Shown here: in pieces, positions 1 through 9,200 of the stretch
How the letters are laid out: each line of letters opens with the position of its first letter
How positions within the stretch are numbered: position 1 is the stretch's first letter
Assembly: GCA_046261875.1 (NCBI GenBank)
Contig: JBHENW010000011.1
Coordinates: 1-26,047, forward strand
DNA length: 26,047 bases
Source of the DNA: JBHENW01 sp046261875
GTDB taxonomy: Bacteria; Acidobacteriota; Thermoanaerobaculia; UBA5066; Gp7-AA6
Reading direction: 5' to 3'
Program-made: the position numbers and the translations under genes
The notes under the pieces: generated by a model
Databases searched by the model: none
What the model saw: the letters and a program-made list of their open reading frames with translations, nothing else
What the model was told of the DNA's origin: nothing

Positions 1-1
1 G

Positions 2-523
2 CTGCTCTGGTCGAGCGCTTCGACGCCGAAGTCCGTCGTACCGACGAGCCGACTCTACGATGTGTCCCAACCTCCGCCCCCGCCTCCAGGCGGTACCGGA
101 ACGGGATTGACGGGCGAATACTTCGACAACCAGGACTTCACTTCTCTCAAAGTGACCCGCGTGGATCCGACCGTGAACTTTTCGTGGGGGTCGGGGTCGC
201 CTGCCTCAGGTGTGGGCAAGGACACCTTCAGCGTGCGCTGGACCGGGCAGGTGGAGCCAGAGTTCTCCGAAACGTACGCCTTCTACACGGTCAGCGACGA
301 CGGCGTGCGACTCTGGGTGAACGGGCAGCTCCTGATCGACAACTGGACGGACCACGCGTCGACCGAAGACCGGGGGACGATCGTCCTTGCGGCCGGGCAG
401 ACGTACGACATCCGGATGGACTTCTACGAGAAAGGAGGAGGAGCGATCGCCAAGCTCCTCTGGTCCAGCGCGTCCACGCCCAAGGCGGCGATTCCGGAGG
501 AGTATCTCTATCCGTCGCCCTGA
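2..523 (+). CDS. C-terminal part of a tandem PA14-domain protein (5' end outside window)
   Basis: The frame is open from the left edge, so the apparent GTG at 62 is probably internal. The first 20 codons (LLWSSASTPK... to ...SRLYD) are nearly the same as the end of the complete PA14 domain that follows (KLLWSSASTPKAAIPEEYLY), so at least two PA14 copies are joined by a Pro-rich linker (PPPPPPGG, near 74-97). The complete domain spans roughly 107-515 and has typical PA14 features: GLTGEYFDN at the start, TFSVRWTGQVEP, YAFYTVSDDGVRLWVNGQLLIDNW and a closing LLWSS strand. PA14 is a beta-barrel carbohydrate- or surface-binding module, often in secreted glycosidases, adhesins and proteases. The catalytic or main part of the protein is upstream and unseen, so no function beyond binding can be given. 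The gene ends 12 nt before the convergent glycosyltransferase stop. Confidence 0.85.
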   Translation: MLWSSASTPKSVVPTSRLYDVSQPPPPPPGGTGTGLTGEYFDNQDFTSLKVTRVDPTVNFSWGSGSPASGVGKDTFSVRWTGQVEPEFSETYAFYTVSDDGVRLWVNGQLLIDNWTDHASTEDRGTIVLAAGQTYDIRMDFYEKGGGAIAKLLWSSASTPKAAIPEEYLYPSP

Positions 524-535
524 CCCGGTGCCCGC

Positions 536-2278
536 TCAGGGGCCGGGCCGCGGCGCCGACAGGGCGTTTGCCGGTACGTAGTACAGGAGGATCGACTTTC
601 CTACGCGGGTGACCGGCTCGTAGGCCTCGAGCCAGCGAAAGCCGTCATGCGGGGGCCGCTCCCGATCCCGCTTCAGCCGCTGGAGGCTGATCGCGATCCA
701 TCCGGAGCTTCGCTGGTGTCTGCGAAGAGGCCCGTGGGGGGGGAGCCCATGCCGGTTGAGGTCCGCCGTGCCGAAGTACGCGATCGACACCGCTTCCAGC
801 CGGAGTTCGCGCAACTTCTTCGATAGCCGCTCCAGGTCCTGTCCCCAGTCCAGGTCGGAGTCCACCACGATCCGCTCGGGATGTCTCCCCGCGATCTCGT
901 TGAAGTCGGCCAGATAGTCCGGGTGCGCGCGGACGGAGGCCGCGACGTGCCAGGTGAGGATTGCGACGGCGCCGGCGAACGCAACCGGCCGCGTAAGAGC
1001 GTCGCCCAGGAGGCGGGATGCGGCGGCACCGGCGAGGAGGGCGAGGAAAGGAAAAATCGGCAGCACGTGGCGTGTTCCGATGTTGATCCGGCTGAGGATC
1101 GCGACAGCCAGAACCGCCGCCGCCGCGGCGAGGACCGCCAGGCCGCGCGGGTCCGTTCCCGTCCACCATCGGCGTGCGACGAGCGCCGCGCCGCCGGCCG
1201 CGAGCACCAATATGGGTATCGGTGTCTTCACCGCGAGGACGATTGGAAAGAACGCCAGCGGACGACTTTGGCGGTTTACCCCGAGGAAGTAGGGTGGGGT
1301 AGCCCTCTCATTGCGTTCGGTCAGCTGCAGCAGTCCCCGCAGAAACTGGCCCGCCGGCAGGGGCGTCTCCGTGATGCGATATGCGAGCTCGTTGAGCCTT
1401 CCCCGCTGCCCAATCACCCGGTCGATCCTGGGCCGCAGTCGGAGATCCGGGGTCCCGATCGGCGAGAAAGTGAACCGGTACGCCGCCCAGATCGTCAGCA
1501 GCAACGCGGCGAGCGCGATGCCGAGCGCCGGGAGGACCCGCATCCCCGTGGCTCTTTCGGTCTCGGCGCGCCGCCGCGACCGGGCGGCGCGGGAGAGACC
1601 CGCGAGTATTGCGCCGAAGCCAACGAGGAAAGCGATCGCGGAGAACTTCGACATGACGGCCAGCGCCACCGCGACGCCCAGCAGCAGGCTCCGGGCGACC
1701 GTGCGTTTCTCGAGCCACACGAGGAGCGCGCCGAAGGCCGCGAGGAAAGTTGCCGTGACCGCGATGTCCGTGGTCGCGAGGCCGGCATGTCCCAGTACGG
1801 GTGGCGCGGTCGTGAATAGGAAAGCCGCGGTGACTCCGGCGACCTCGCCGAAGAATCTCCTCGCGAGCAGGCCGACGAGCAACGTGGCGAGCAGAAAGAA
1901 GGGGAGTTGTCCGGCCCGGGCCAGGCTGAGCGTGCGGAAGTAGCCTCCGCTCTCGTAGAGGATCCTCCGGCCTTCAGCGATCATTCCCTGCTCGCCGTGC
2001 GACCGGGCGCCGCTGAGGCGGGGCAGGAGGGCGGCCGCCACCCTCGGCAGGGGCGGATGGAGCGCCTGGTACGCGTAGCGGCCACGATCCAGCCACTCCA
2101 TTCCGCAGGCCAGGTGCGCCGGCTCGTCAACAGTGTGGTTGAAGACGCGGTAGGTCGAAGCGATCCGCGCCGCGCCGATCGCCGCGAAGAGACCGAGCGA
2201 CATCGGGAAGAGCCACCGTCGAGCCCGCCGCCGGAGCCGAGCGAGCGCGCCTTCGGAGTTCTCCGGAACTAGGCCCAC
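536..2278 (-). CDS. GT39-like polytopic membrane glycosyltransferase
   Basis: A membrane protein of about 580 residues with a basic N-terminus (RLRRRARRW), a first transmembrane helix and then a DE motif in the first outer loop (HTVDEPAHL, Asp51-Glu52). This is the arrangement of GT-C family 39 enzymes (PMT/ArnT type), which move a sugar from a polyprenyl-phosphate carrier to an acceptor on the outer face of the membrane. Many hydrophobic segments follow. Near the C-terminus are NIGTRHVLPIFPFLALLAG and DSDLDWGQDLERL, seen in bacterial proteins annotated as carrier-dependent glycosyltransferases. The start is uncertain. GTG at 2278 overlaps the end of the upstream sulfotransferase gene by 10 nt, which suggests coupling, and keeps the basic stretch. 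ATG at 2203 would give 555 residues. Co-orientation with two sulfotransferase genes suggests a shared job on a sulfated glycan or glycosylated product (inference). Substrate unknown. Confidence 0.8.
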   Translation of the reverse strand: MGLVPENSEGALARLRRRARRWLFPMSLGLFAAIGAARIASTYRVFNHTVDEPAHLACGMEWLDRGRYAYQALHPPLPRVAAALLPRLSGARSHGEQGMIAEGRRILYESGGYFRTLSLARAGQLPFFLLATLLVGLLARRFFGEVAGVTAAFLFTTAPPVLGHAGLATTDIAVTATFLAAFGALLVWLEKRTVARSLLLGVAVALAVMSKFSAIAFLVGFGAILAGLSRAARSRRRAETERATGMRVLPALGIALAALLLTIWAAYRFTFSPIGTPDLRLRPRIDRVIGQRGRLNELAYRITETPLPAGQFLRGLLQLTERNERATPPYFLGVNRQSRPLAFFPIVLAVKTPIPILVLAAGGAALVARRWWTGTDPRGLAVLAAAAAVLAVAILSRINIGTRHVLPIFPFLALLAGAAASRLLGDALTRPVAFAGAVAILTWHVAASVRAHPDYLADFNEIAGRHPERIVVDSDLDWGQDLERLSKKLRELRLEAVSIAYFGTADLNRHGLPPHGPLRRHQRSSGWIAISLQRLKRDRERPPHDGFRWLEAYEPVTRVGKSILLYYVPANALSAPRPGP

Positions 2279-3120
2279 GCGGCGACGCGAGAGCCGAAGC
2301 GGCGCCGGAGCGTGTCGAGCTCGAGCCGGTACAGGTCCTGAAGGAACGTGCGGTACTTCTCCGGTATCGGTGGTCCCACCCCGCGATTGAATGCCCTGGA
2401 GTAGGGGAAGACCTCCCAATCGACCGGCGTGGCCGCCGATATGTGGCGACAGACCTCCTCGAGAAGACGCCGCGGCTGCTCGGCCACGTCCTCGAAGAAC
2501 CCGACGTACAGCTGTTCGCGCGGAAAGACGGACAGCCAGCGATCGAGGATCTCGGAGTAGCAGCCCCGCTCGCGGGAACGTCGGAAGTGTTCGAAGAACC
2601 TTTCCTCCTCCACTTCTTCCAGCCGGCGCTTGGAGAGCCGGACCAGGTTCATCACGGCGTGCGACCAGGCCCGCTCGATGGGATTGCGCATCATCAAAAT
2701 CAGGCGCGCGTCCGGGATGATCGCGCGGATGAAGCGGATCCGGGAGAGCGGGAGGGTGCAGTAGTTGGGGCTCTTGTCTCCTTTGATCTTTCCCCGGCCC
2801 GGCTCGAAGAGAGCCGAGTAGAACTCCAGGGGGCGGTAAAAGTTCTGATCGAAGTAGCGCACCTCGGTGGGATCCGATGTCCCGTGACGCGTCGGCATGA
2901 AGATGTCGGGGTGGAAGTCCAGGTTGCGCTTGAGCCAGGTCGTTCCGGCCTTCTGCGCGCCGATGATCAGGAAGTCCGGCAGGCAGAGCGCGCTTTTCGG
3001 AAGCACTCCGACCGCATAAAGGGTCTTGCGCGGGGCCGTCCAGAGTCTCCTCAGCTTTCGATACCGGACGGGCCGGCGGGGCGGCCGCGGTGCTCCGCCC
3101 GATTGCAATTCCACATTCAT
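2269..3120 (-). CDS. PAPS-dependent sulfotransferase (stand-alone, ST-A)
   Basis: A soluble protein of about 283 residues. The 5'-phosphosulfate-binding loop is FLIIGAQKAGTTWLKRNL (residues 50-67, catalytic-type Lys57). The 3'-phosphate-binding motif is MMRNPIERAWSHAVMNL (Arg145, Ser153). DKSPNY (115-120) and TEVRYFD (85-91) also fit the bacterial sulfotransferase family related to heparan N-sulfotransferase domains. The enzyme moves a sulfuryl group from PAPS to a hydroxyl or amine; the acceptor is not visible. ATG at 3120 was chosen because the region before it is not conserved-looking. GTG at 3195 (308 residues) and ATGs at 3165 and 3156 are open alternatives, and none has a convincing ribosome site. 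It lies in a minus-strand operon after ST-B and before the GT39 gene, divergent from the PAPS synthase gene that could supply its donor. Its Glu/Arg-rich middle (RLSKRRLEEVEEERFFEHF) is probably a helical substrate-binding segment. Confidence 0.88.
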   Translation of the reverse strand: MNVELQSGGAPRPPRRPVRYRKLRRLWTAPRKTLYAVGVLPKSALCLPDFLIIGAQKAGTTWLKRNLDFHPDIFMPTRHGTSDPTEVRYFDQNFYRPLEFYSALFEPGRGKIKGDKSPNYCTLPLSRIRFIRAIIPDARLILMMRNPIERAWSHAVMNLVRLSKRRLEEVEEERFFEHFRRSRERGCYSEILDRWLSVFPREQLYVGFFEDVAEQPRRLLEEVCRHISAATPVDWEVFPYSRAFNRGVGPPIPEKYRTFLQDLYRLELDTLRRRFGSRVAAWA

Positions 3121-3252
3121 TCGGTTGGCGTCCCGGTCCTGGAGACTATTCGGCATCGGCCGCATCCGGTGCCGCGCATGCGAGGAACGGGCCACCCTCC
3201 GCGCGAAATGCTGAGGAGAGCCGCGTTCCCGCGGCCGGCCCGACGTGAACGC

Positions 3253-4155
3253 TCATACCGGCTCCTTCCAGGCAGTCAGGCTGCGCCCGAGCGTCGCTTC
3301 GAGCGCGCAGACGTCCTCATGGTAGACGCTTCGAAGTTTCGCGCGGAGCGAGTCGGACAGCTGCGGCCGGGCGTTGCCGAACACGGGTCGGAGCAATCGG
3401 GCATCGACCGAGAGTACCGCCTGGTTCAGCATCCGTCCGGGAAGATTCGCCCTTCTCGGATAAGCGCGGACGCGGTTTTCATCGTACCGATAGACGATTC
3501 GGTTGCGCAGCCGTCGAAAGCGGAGCCTGGGCAGCGAATAGACTACCCCCTGAGGCCGGGACCTCAGCGCCCCGGCGCTGTAGTCGGGCCTTATCCCCAG
3601 AAACTCGTAGACCTTCCGCACGGTCCCCGCCCCGTCCTCCCGGAGGTCGTCCGTGAAAGTGACGTGAATCCGATCCGCGGGGAAATAATCCCAGTAGCGC
3701 GACAGGTGCCGGTGGTAGAAGCCGAACTCGAGGATCTCTTCGGACGCCGGGTAACGGGTTTTCCAGCGCCCCTCCAGGATCGCGGAGAGCCCCCGCTCCG
3801 CGTCCACCGCCGGGAGGAACCCGTGGCCGACGTAGTGGAAATAGGCGGAGAGCGCCCTCTCGACCGGGTCGCGGAGAACGACGAGCAAAACGGCCCGGGG
3901 ACAGTGCTTTGCGATTCGGGGCGGACATTCCGGAGCGGCGAGATACCGCGGGCGCTTGATCGCCAGGATTTTCCTCCCGGCGCCCGGCTCGAGTAGCTTC
4001 TCGAGCTGCCCGATGTTTCCTTCCGCGTAGTCGGGGTCCTCGAAGAAGTGGACCTCCCCCTTCGGCGTGAAGACCTCGGGATGGTCGCCGAGGCACCGGT
4101 GCAGGAACGTGGAGGCCGCCTTCTGGGCCCCTAGGATGATGCAGTTCGGCAGCAC
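3253..4155 (-). CDS. PAPS-dependent sulfotransferase (stand-alone, ST-B)
   Basis: A 300-residue soluble sulfotransferase. The 5'-phosphosulfate loop sits at the very N-terminus: CIILGAQKAASTFLHRCL (residues 5-22, Lys12). It is followed by GEVHFFED (33-40), the equivalent of the KE-HFF segment of the family. The 3'-phosphate motif is VVLRDPVERALSAYFHYV (92-109, Arg95 and Ser103). The GTG start at 4155 follows a GGGAGG ribosome site about 10 nt upstream, and an earlier start would run into the promoter region. It is the first gene of the minus-strand group ST-B, ST-A, GT39 and is divergent from the PAPS synthase/NRPS operon. It is clearly different in sequence from ST-A, so this is not a recent duplication and the two probably have different acceptors. 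The acceptor could be the peptide product, a glycan or a lipid; the sequence does not decide. Confidence 0.88.
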   Translation of the reverse strand: MLPNCIILGAQKAASTFLHRCLGDHPEVFTPKGEVHFFEDPDYAEGNIGQLEKLLEPGAGRKILAIKRPRYLAAPECPPRIAKHCPRAVLLVVLRDPVERALSAYFHYVGHGFLPAVDAERGLSAILEGRWKTRYPASEEILEFGFYHRHLSRYWDYFPADRIHVTFTDDLREDGAGTVRKVYEFLGIRPDYSAGALRSRPQGVVYSLPRLRFRRLRNRIVYRYDENRVRAYPRRANLPGRMLNQAVLSVDARLLRPVFGNARPQLSDSLRAKLRSVYHEDVCALEATLGRSLTAWKEPV

Positions 4156-4392
4156 GATCCCCTAGCCTCCCGGGCGGACCCGGCCGGGCCCCCGCGCCGG
4201 CAGGGGCGGCATGCCGGATCGGAGGATGGCAGCCGGATTGCTGTTGACCCGCCGGGTCCCCCGAACCGTGGCTGGACTAGAATGCCGGATCCGCCGACTG
4301 ATGCGGCCTGGGTTCGGGGGCGGGAGCGGGCTGTGAATCGAACGGTTGTATCCGCGGGATCGTTCAGTTTCCCGACATAGCGGAGGACTTCT
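4156..4392. promoter_or_regulatory. Divergent promoter region between ST-B operon and PAPS synthase/NRPS operon
   Basis: These 237 nt are the only non-coding space between two divergent operons, so promoters for both should lie here. Visible elements are TTGACC at 4244-4249 and TAGAAT at 4278-4283, a -10-like hexamer also seen before the beta-helix gene at 22820. They are 28 nt apart, too far for one sigma70 promoter. A short inverted repeat, GAACG (4340-4344) and CGTTC (4361-4365), lies between TAGAAT and the start codon and could be an operator. No riboswitch or RNA gene was recognised. Confidence 0.35.
4382..4386 (+). promoter_or_regulatory. Ribosome binding site fixing the TTG start of the PAPS synthase gene
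   Basis: GGAGG lies 6 nt before TTG at 4393. It is the best Shine-Dalgarno match in the region and supports a TTG start over the internal in-frame ATGs further on. Confidence 0.6.
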
Positions 4393-6213
4393 TTGGAGTC
4401 GCCAGGAAAAGATTCGGCGGCCCGGACTCGAGCCGAGGCGGCCGCGGGCACCGCCACACGGGTGGAGGTTCGAGAAACCGACCATCTGACTCCCCCGCAC
4501 GGGGGCAGTCTCGTCAACCTGCAGGCCACGCCGGACCGGATGGAAGAGATCCGCGCAGAGTCCAGCGAGTGGCCTTCCTGGGATCTGACGCCGCGGCAGA
4601 TCCAGGACCTCGGGCAGCTCGCCTGCGGCGGGTTCTCCCCGCTCGAAGGCTTTCTTTCGCGCGTGGACTACGAAGCGGTCTGCGGCTCGATGCGCCTCGC
4701 CAGCGGCGCGCTCTGGCCCATCCCGATCGTCCTCGACGTGACCGAGGAGTTCGCCGCCCGGATCGGAGCGGGCGCCCGGATCGCCCTGCGCGACCCCGAG
4801 GGGGTCATGCTGGCGGCCCTCGGCGTCGAAGAGGTCTGGCAGCCCGACCGTCTCGAGGAAGCCCGGGCAGTGTACGGCACCGACAGCCGCTGGCACCCCG
4901 GTGTCGCGCACCTGCTCGAGAGAACGAACCCCTGTTACGTTTCCGGGAAGCTGGAAGTGCTCCAGCCGCCGACGTACTACGACTTCCGCCCTCTGCGCTT
5001 GACGCCGGCAGAGCTGCGGACCGAGTTCTCGCGGCTCGGCTGGCGTCACGTCGTGGCCTTTCAAACGCGCAACCCGATGCATCGCGCCCACCGCGAGCTG
5101 ACGCTCGCCGCCGCGCGCGAGGCCGCCGCCAACCTGCTGCTCCATCCGGTCGTCGGGCTGACCAAGCCCGGAGACGTGGACCATTACACGCGGGTGCGCT
5201 GCTATCAGGCCCTCCTCGCCGAGTACCCCCAGAACACGGCCAAGCTTTCTCTTCTCCCGCTCGCCATGCGGATGGCCGGCCCCCGGGAGGCGGTGTGGCA
5301 CGCCCTGATCCGCCAGAACTACGGCTGCTCCCATTTCATCGTCGGCCGCGACCACGCCGGTCCGGGCAACGACTCGGGCGGCCGGTCGTTCTACGAGCCG
5401 TACGCCGCTCAGGCGCTCCTCTCGGAGCACCAGTCGGAGCTGCGGATCAGCATGGTCCCCTTCAAGACCATGGTGTACGTCGAGGACCTCGACCAATACC
5501 TCCCGGAGGACGAGGTCCCTGCCGGAGCCCGGACCCTGACCCTCTCCGGCACGGAGCTCCGGCGCCGCCTCGAGGGGGGTCGGGAGATCCCGGAATGGTT
5601 CACTTTCTCCGCCGTGGCGCGCGAACTGCGCCGGACCCATCCGCCGAGGCACCGGCAGGGGTTCACCGTCTTCTTCACCGGCCTTTCCGGAGCCGGGAAG
5701 TCCACGATCGCCAACGTCCTGATGGTCAAGCTGCTGGAGATCGGAGGCCGCCCGGTCACCCTGCTCGACGGAGACATCGTCCGCAAGCACCTCTCCTCGG
5801 AGCTGGGCTTCTCTCGGGAGCACCGCGACATCAACATTCGGCGGATCGGGTTCGTCGCCTCGGAGATCACCAAGAACGGCGGGATCGCCCTCTGCGCGCC
5901 GATCGCTCCGTACGACGCGGTGCGGCGGGAGATCCGTCAGATGGTGGAGCCCGGCGGCGGCTTCGTGCTCGTCTATCTTTCGACCCCCATCGAGGTCTGC
6001 GAACAAAGAGACCGGAAGGGACTCTATGCCAAGGCCCGCTCGGGGCTCGTCGAGCATTTCACCGGAGTCTCGGACCCTTACGAGGCCCCGACCGACGCGG
6101 GCGTCGTTCTCGACACGACGGATCTGACCCCGGAAGAGGCCGCGCAGGAGATCCTCCTTTACCTCGAGGGCGAGGGATACGTGGGAGTCGGAGCGGAGGA
6201 GAAGACGGCGTGA
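4393..6213 (+). CDS. sat-cysC: Bifunctional ATP sulfurylase / APS kinase (PAPS synthase)
   Basis: A 606-residue fusion that turns sulfate and ATP into APS and then PAPS, the sulfuryl donor for sulfotransferases. The N-terminal ATP sulfurylase (about 45-410) carries QTRNPMHRAH (224-233) and GRDHAGPG (318-325), the nucleotide and sulfate site motifs. The C-terminal APS kinase (about 420-595) has a P-loop, GLSGAGKST (430-438, Lys436), DGD (459-461), an RKHLSSELGFS segment and FTGVSDPYEAP near the end. The order sulfurylase then kinase, and the intact P-loop, fit an active PAPS synthase rather than a dissimilatory sulfurylase or the degenerate kinase-like domain of fungal sulfurylases. The TTG start has a strong ribosome site. 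Its stop overlaps the GTG of the NRPS gene by 4 nt (GTGA), so PAPS supply and peptide assembly appear to be co-translated. No APS or PAPS reductase is nearby, which argues for sulfation rather than cysteine synthesis. The first 45 residues are Ala/Arg-rich and probably disordered. Confidence 0.95.
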   Translation: MESPGKDSAARTRAEAAAGTATRVEVRETDHLTPPHGGSLVNLQATPDRMEEIRAESSEWPSWDLTPRQIQDLGQLACGGFSPLEGFLSRVDYEAVCGSMRLASGALWPIPIVLDVTEEFAARIGAGARIALRDPEGVMLAALGVEEVWQPDRLEEARAVYGTDSRWHPGVAHLLERTNPCYVSGKLEVLQPPTYYDFRPLRLTPAELRTEFSRLGWRHVVAFQTRNPMHRAHRELTLAAAREAAANLLLHPVVGLTKPGDVDHYTRVRCYQALLAEYPQNTAKLSLLPLAMRMAGPREAVWHALIRQNYGCSHFIVGRDHAGPGNDSGGRSFYEPYAAQALLSEHQSELRISMVPFKTMVYVEDLDQYLPEDEVPAGARTLTLSGTELRRRLEGGREIPEWFTFSAVARELRRTHPPRHRQGFTVFFTGLSGAGKSTIANVLMVKLLEIGGRPVTLLDGDIVRKHLSSELGFSREHRDINIRRIGFVASEITKNGGIALCAPIAPYDAVRREIRQMVEPGGGFVLVYLSTPIEVCEQRDRKGLYAKARSGLVEHFTGVSDPYEAPTDAGVVLDTTDLTPEEAAQEILLYLEGEGYVGVGAEEKTA

Positions 6214-9200
6214 CCGCGCTTCCGCACGAGGCCCCCGGCGGCCTTCGTCTCCACGACCTCATCGAGGCGCAGGCGCACCGGACTCCGGACGCCATCGCGG
6301 TCTCCTTCGGCCCGGAGCGGGTCACCTACCGGGATCTCGAAGCGCGGGCCAACCGGCTCGCCCGGGGGCTCGCCGCAGCGGGGGTCGGGCCGGAGACGCT
6401 CGTGGCCGTCTGCGTCGATCGGTCCGTCGAGATGGTCGTCGCGCTTCTGGGGATCCTGAAGGCGGGCGCCGCATACGTGCCCCTCGATCCATCGTATCCG
6501 AAGGAGCGGCTGGCCTACATGCTCGAAGACTCCGGGGCTCCCGCGCTGCTGACCGGGCAGCGCCTGGCCGGGCTCCTTCCGGAAGGTACGGCGCACGTGA
6601 TCCATCTCGACGCCGCGCTCGGAGAACTCGACCCTGAGTCTCCGGAACCCTTCGACGGGGGGGCGGTCTCCTCGAACCTGGCCTACGTGATCTACACGTC
6701 CGGCTCCACGGGCCGCCCCAAGGGGGCGATGAACACGCATCGCGGAATCTGCAACCGGCTCCTCTGGATGCAGGGCACGTACGGTCTGACGCCGGCGGAC
6801 CGCGTTCTCCAGAAGACGCCCTTCAGCTTCGACGTTTCCGTCTGGGAGTTTTTCTGGCCCCTCATCGCCGGCGCGCGGCTCGTCCTGGCCAGGCCGGGCG
6901 GCCATCAGGACGCCGCCTACCTCGTGGACCTCATCGACCGCGAGAAGGTGACGGTCGTGCACTTCGTCCCGTCCATGCTCCAGGTCTTCCTCGATGAACC
7001 GGACCTGGATCGGTGCGGCTCCTTGAGGCAGGTCGTCTGCAGCGGCGAGGCGCTGCCTGCCAGACTCGCGCAGCGCTTCCTTTCGCGGCTGAGTGCCCGG
7101 TTGGACAACCTCTACGGGCCGACCGAGGCGGCGGTGGACGTCACCTTCTTCCCATGCATGCCGGGTGATGCGGGGAAGACCGTGCCGACCGTGCCGATCG
7201 GACGACCGGTCGCGAACACGCTCATCCACCTTCTCGACGCGCGGCTCAATCCGGTTCCCGTGGGCACCCCCGGTGAGCTGCATATCGCCGGGGTGCAGGT
7301 GGGGCGCGGTTATCTTCGCCGGCCGGACCTCACAGCCGAAAAGTTCGTGCCGTCTCCTTTTGCCGATTCCCCCGGCGAAAGGCTTTACAAGACGGGGGAC
7401 CTGGTCCGCCAGCTGCCCGACGGCAATCTGGAGTTCCTCGGCCGACTCGACCACCAGGTCAAGGTTCGTGGAAACCGTGTCGAGCTCGCGGAGATCGAGG
7501 CGGCGCTCGCGGAGCGCCCGGGAGTCGAAGAGGCGGTTGTCGTCCTGAGAGAGGACACGCCAGGGGATCCCCGGCTGGTGGCCTACTTTGTGCCCGATCG
7601 CCAGACCTCCTTTACGGTGCGGCAGCTCCTTCGTTTTGAGAAAGAGCCGCTCGATCCTGACATTTTGAAGGACGAGCTCCCGAACGGCATGGTCGTCTTC
7701 CATCGCAACAAGAAGGAGACGGACTTCAGCTATGGCGAGATTTTCGAGGAGCGTTCGTATCTGAAGCATGGAATCACTTTGCCTCCGGGCGCGTGCGTGT
7801 TCGACGTCGGGGCAAACATCGGTCTGTTCGCTCTCTTCGTCTGTGATCTCGTCGCGGATGCGACGGTCTACGCCTTCGAGCCGCTCCCGCCGATTTTCAA
7901 CCTACTCCAATTGAATGCTTCGCTTCACGACGACGCCATCGAGCCGTTGGCGTGCGGTTTGGGAGCCGAGGCCGGGGAGGCGACCTTTACCTATTACCCC
8001 CGCGTTTCCGTCATCTCGGGCCGATACGCCGATTTCTCCGAGGAGAAAAGCGTGGTCACTTCCTACCTGCTCAACCGGATGAGTGGTGCCGAAAAAGGCA
8101 GCGTCCCTGACGGGCTGATCGAAGGAATGGTTCCGGAGATGCTGGAGAGCAAGCAGTTCCGCTGCCCAATCTCGACCATTTCTCAGATCATCCGAGAGAG
8201 AGGCATCGAGCGGATCGACTTGCTGAAGATAGACGTGGAGAAGAGCGAGCGGGACGTGCTCGCCGGAATCGCCGAAGAGCATTGGGACCGAATCCGGCAG
8301 ATCGTGCTGGAGGTACATGACATCGGCGGTCGTCTGGAAGAGATCGGCGGCATGTTGCGGTCGCACGGCTACCGCGTGGCGGTGGAGCAGGACCCGGTCT
8401 TCAAGGACTCCGGGCTGTACAACCTCTACGCGGTGCGCCCCTCGGAATCGCTCGGGCTCGCGGTCGGCGCGCCATCTCCGCCGCGATGGAGAAGTCCCGC
8501 CCGACTTTTTGCCGACCTGAGGCGGCACATCGGCGAGAGGTTGCCCGATTACATGATGCCGTCATCGTTCGTTCCGCTGGCGGCGATGCCCGTGACGCCG
8601 AACGGAAAACTCGATCGCGCGGCCCTTCCTCCTCCCGATCAGCGGCGTCCCGATCTCGAAGGGCCCTATGAGCCTCCCCGGACTGAGCTGGAACGTTTCC
8701 TCGCGGAGATGTGGCGCGAGACCTTGAAGCTCGAGCGCGTCGGCATCCATGACAAGTTTTTCGAACTCGGGGGTGATTCGATTCGCGGCGCGATCTTCAT
8801 CAACGAGCTGAAGCGAATACTTGGTGAGTTCGTCTATATCGTGGCGCTCTTCCAGGCCCCCACGATCGCGGAGTTCGCTGCCTTCCTCGAGGCGCATTAC
8901 CCCAAGGCTCTCGACAAGCTGTTCGGAAAGGTTTCTCCGGCTCCGGGCACTGGAACGTTCTCTTCCGGAGAGCCGAAGCCTTTTCACCGGATCGATGGGT
9001 CGATGGTCGCGCGGATGCGGAAATTGATTCCGTCTCTGGCTCCCCGTGATGAAAAACAGCGAGGAACAAGCAAGAACCCTCCGGCGGTCTTCATCCTGGC
9101 TCCGCCGCGTTCAGGCACGACTCTGTTGCGGGTCATGCTGGCCGGTCACCCGAAGCTGTTTGCCGCCGCGGAGCTTCAGCTTCTCGGCTTCAACACTTTG

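Noticed and set aside
4244..4283. TTGACC and TAGAAT as one sigma70 promoter
   Set aside because: The spacing is 28 nt, far from the usual 16-18.
4569..6209. Upstream extension of the first NRPS frame, which stays open back to 4569
   Set aside because: It overlaps the well-supported PAPS synthase in another frame and encodes Arg/Pro-rich nonsense. The A domain begins right after GTG at 6210, which has a good ribosome site.
4393..6213. Sulfate assimilation or dissimilatory sulfate reduction locus
   Set aside because: No APS reductase, PAPS reductase, sulfite reductase or sulfate transporter is nearby, while three sulfotransferase domains are.
7600..8500. N-methyltransferase insertion as in many interrupted A domains
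   Set aside because: The motifs fit the FkbM family (VFDVGANIG and LKIDVEKSE) rather than the usual N-methyltransferase glycine-rich motif.
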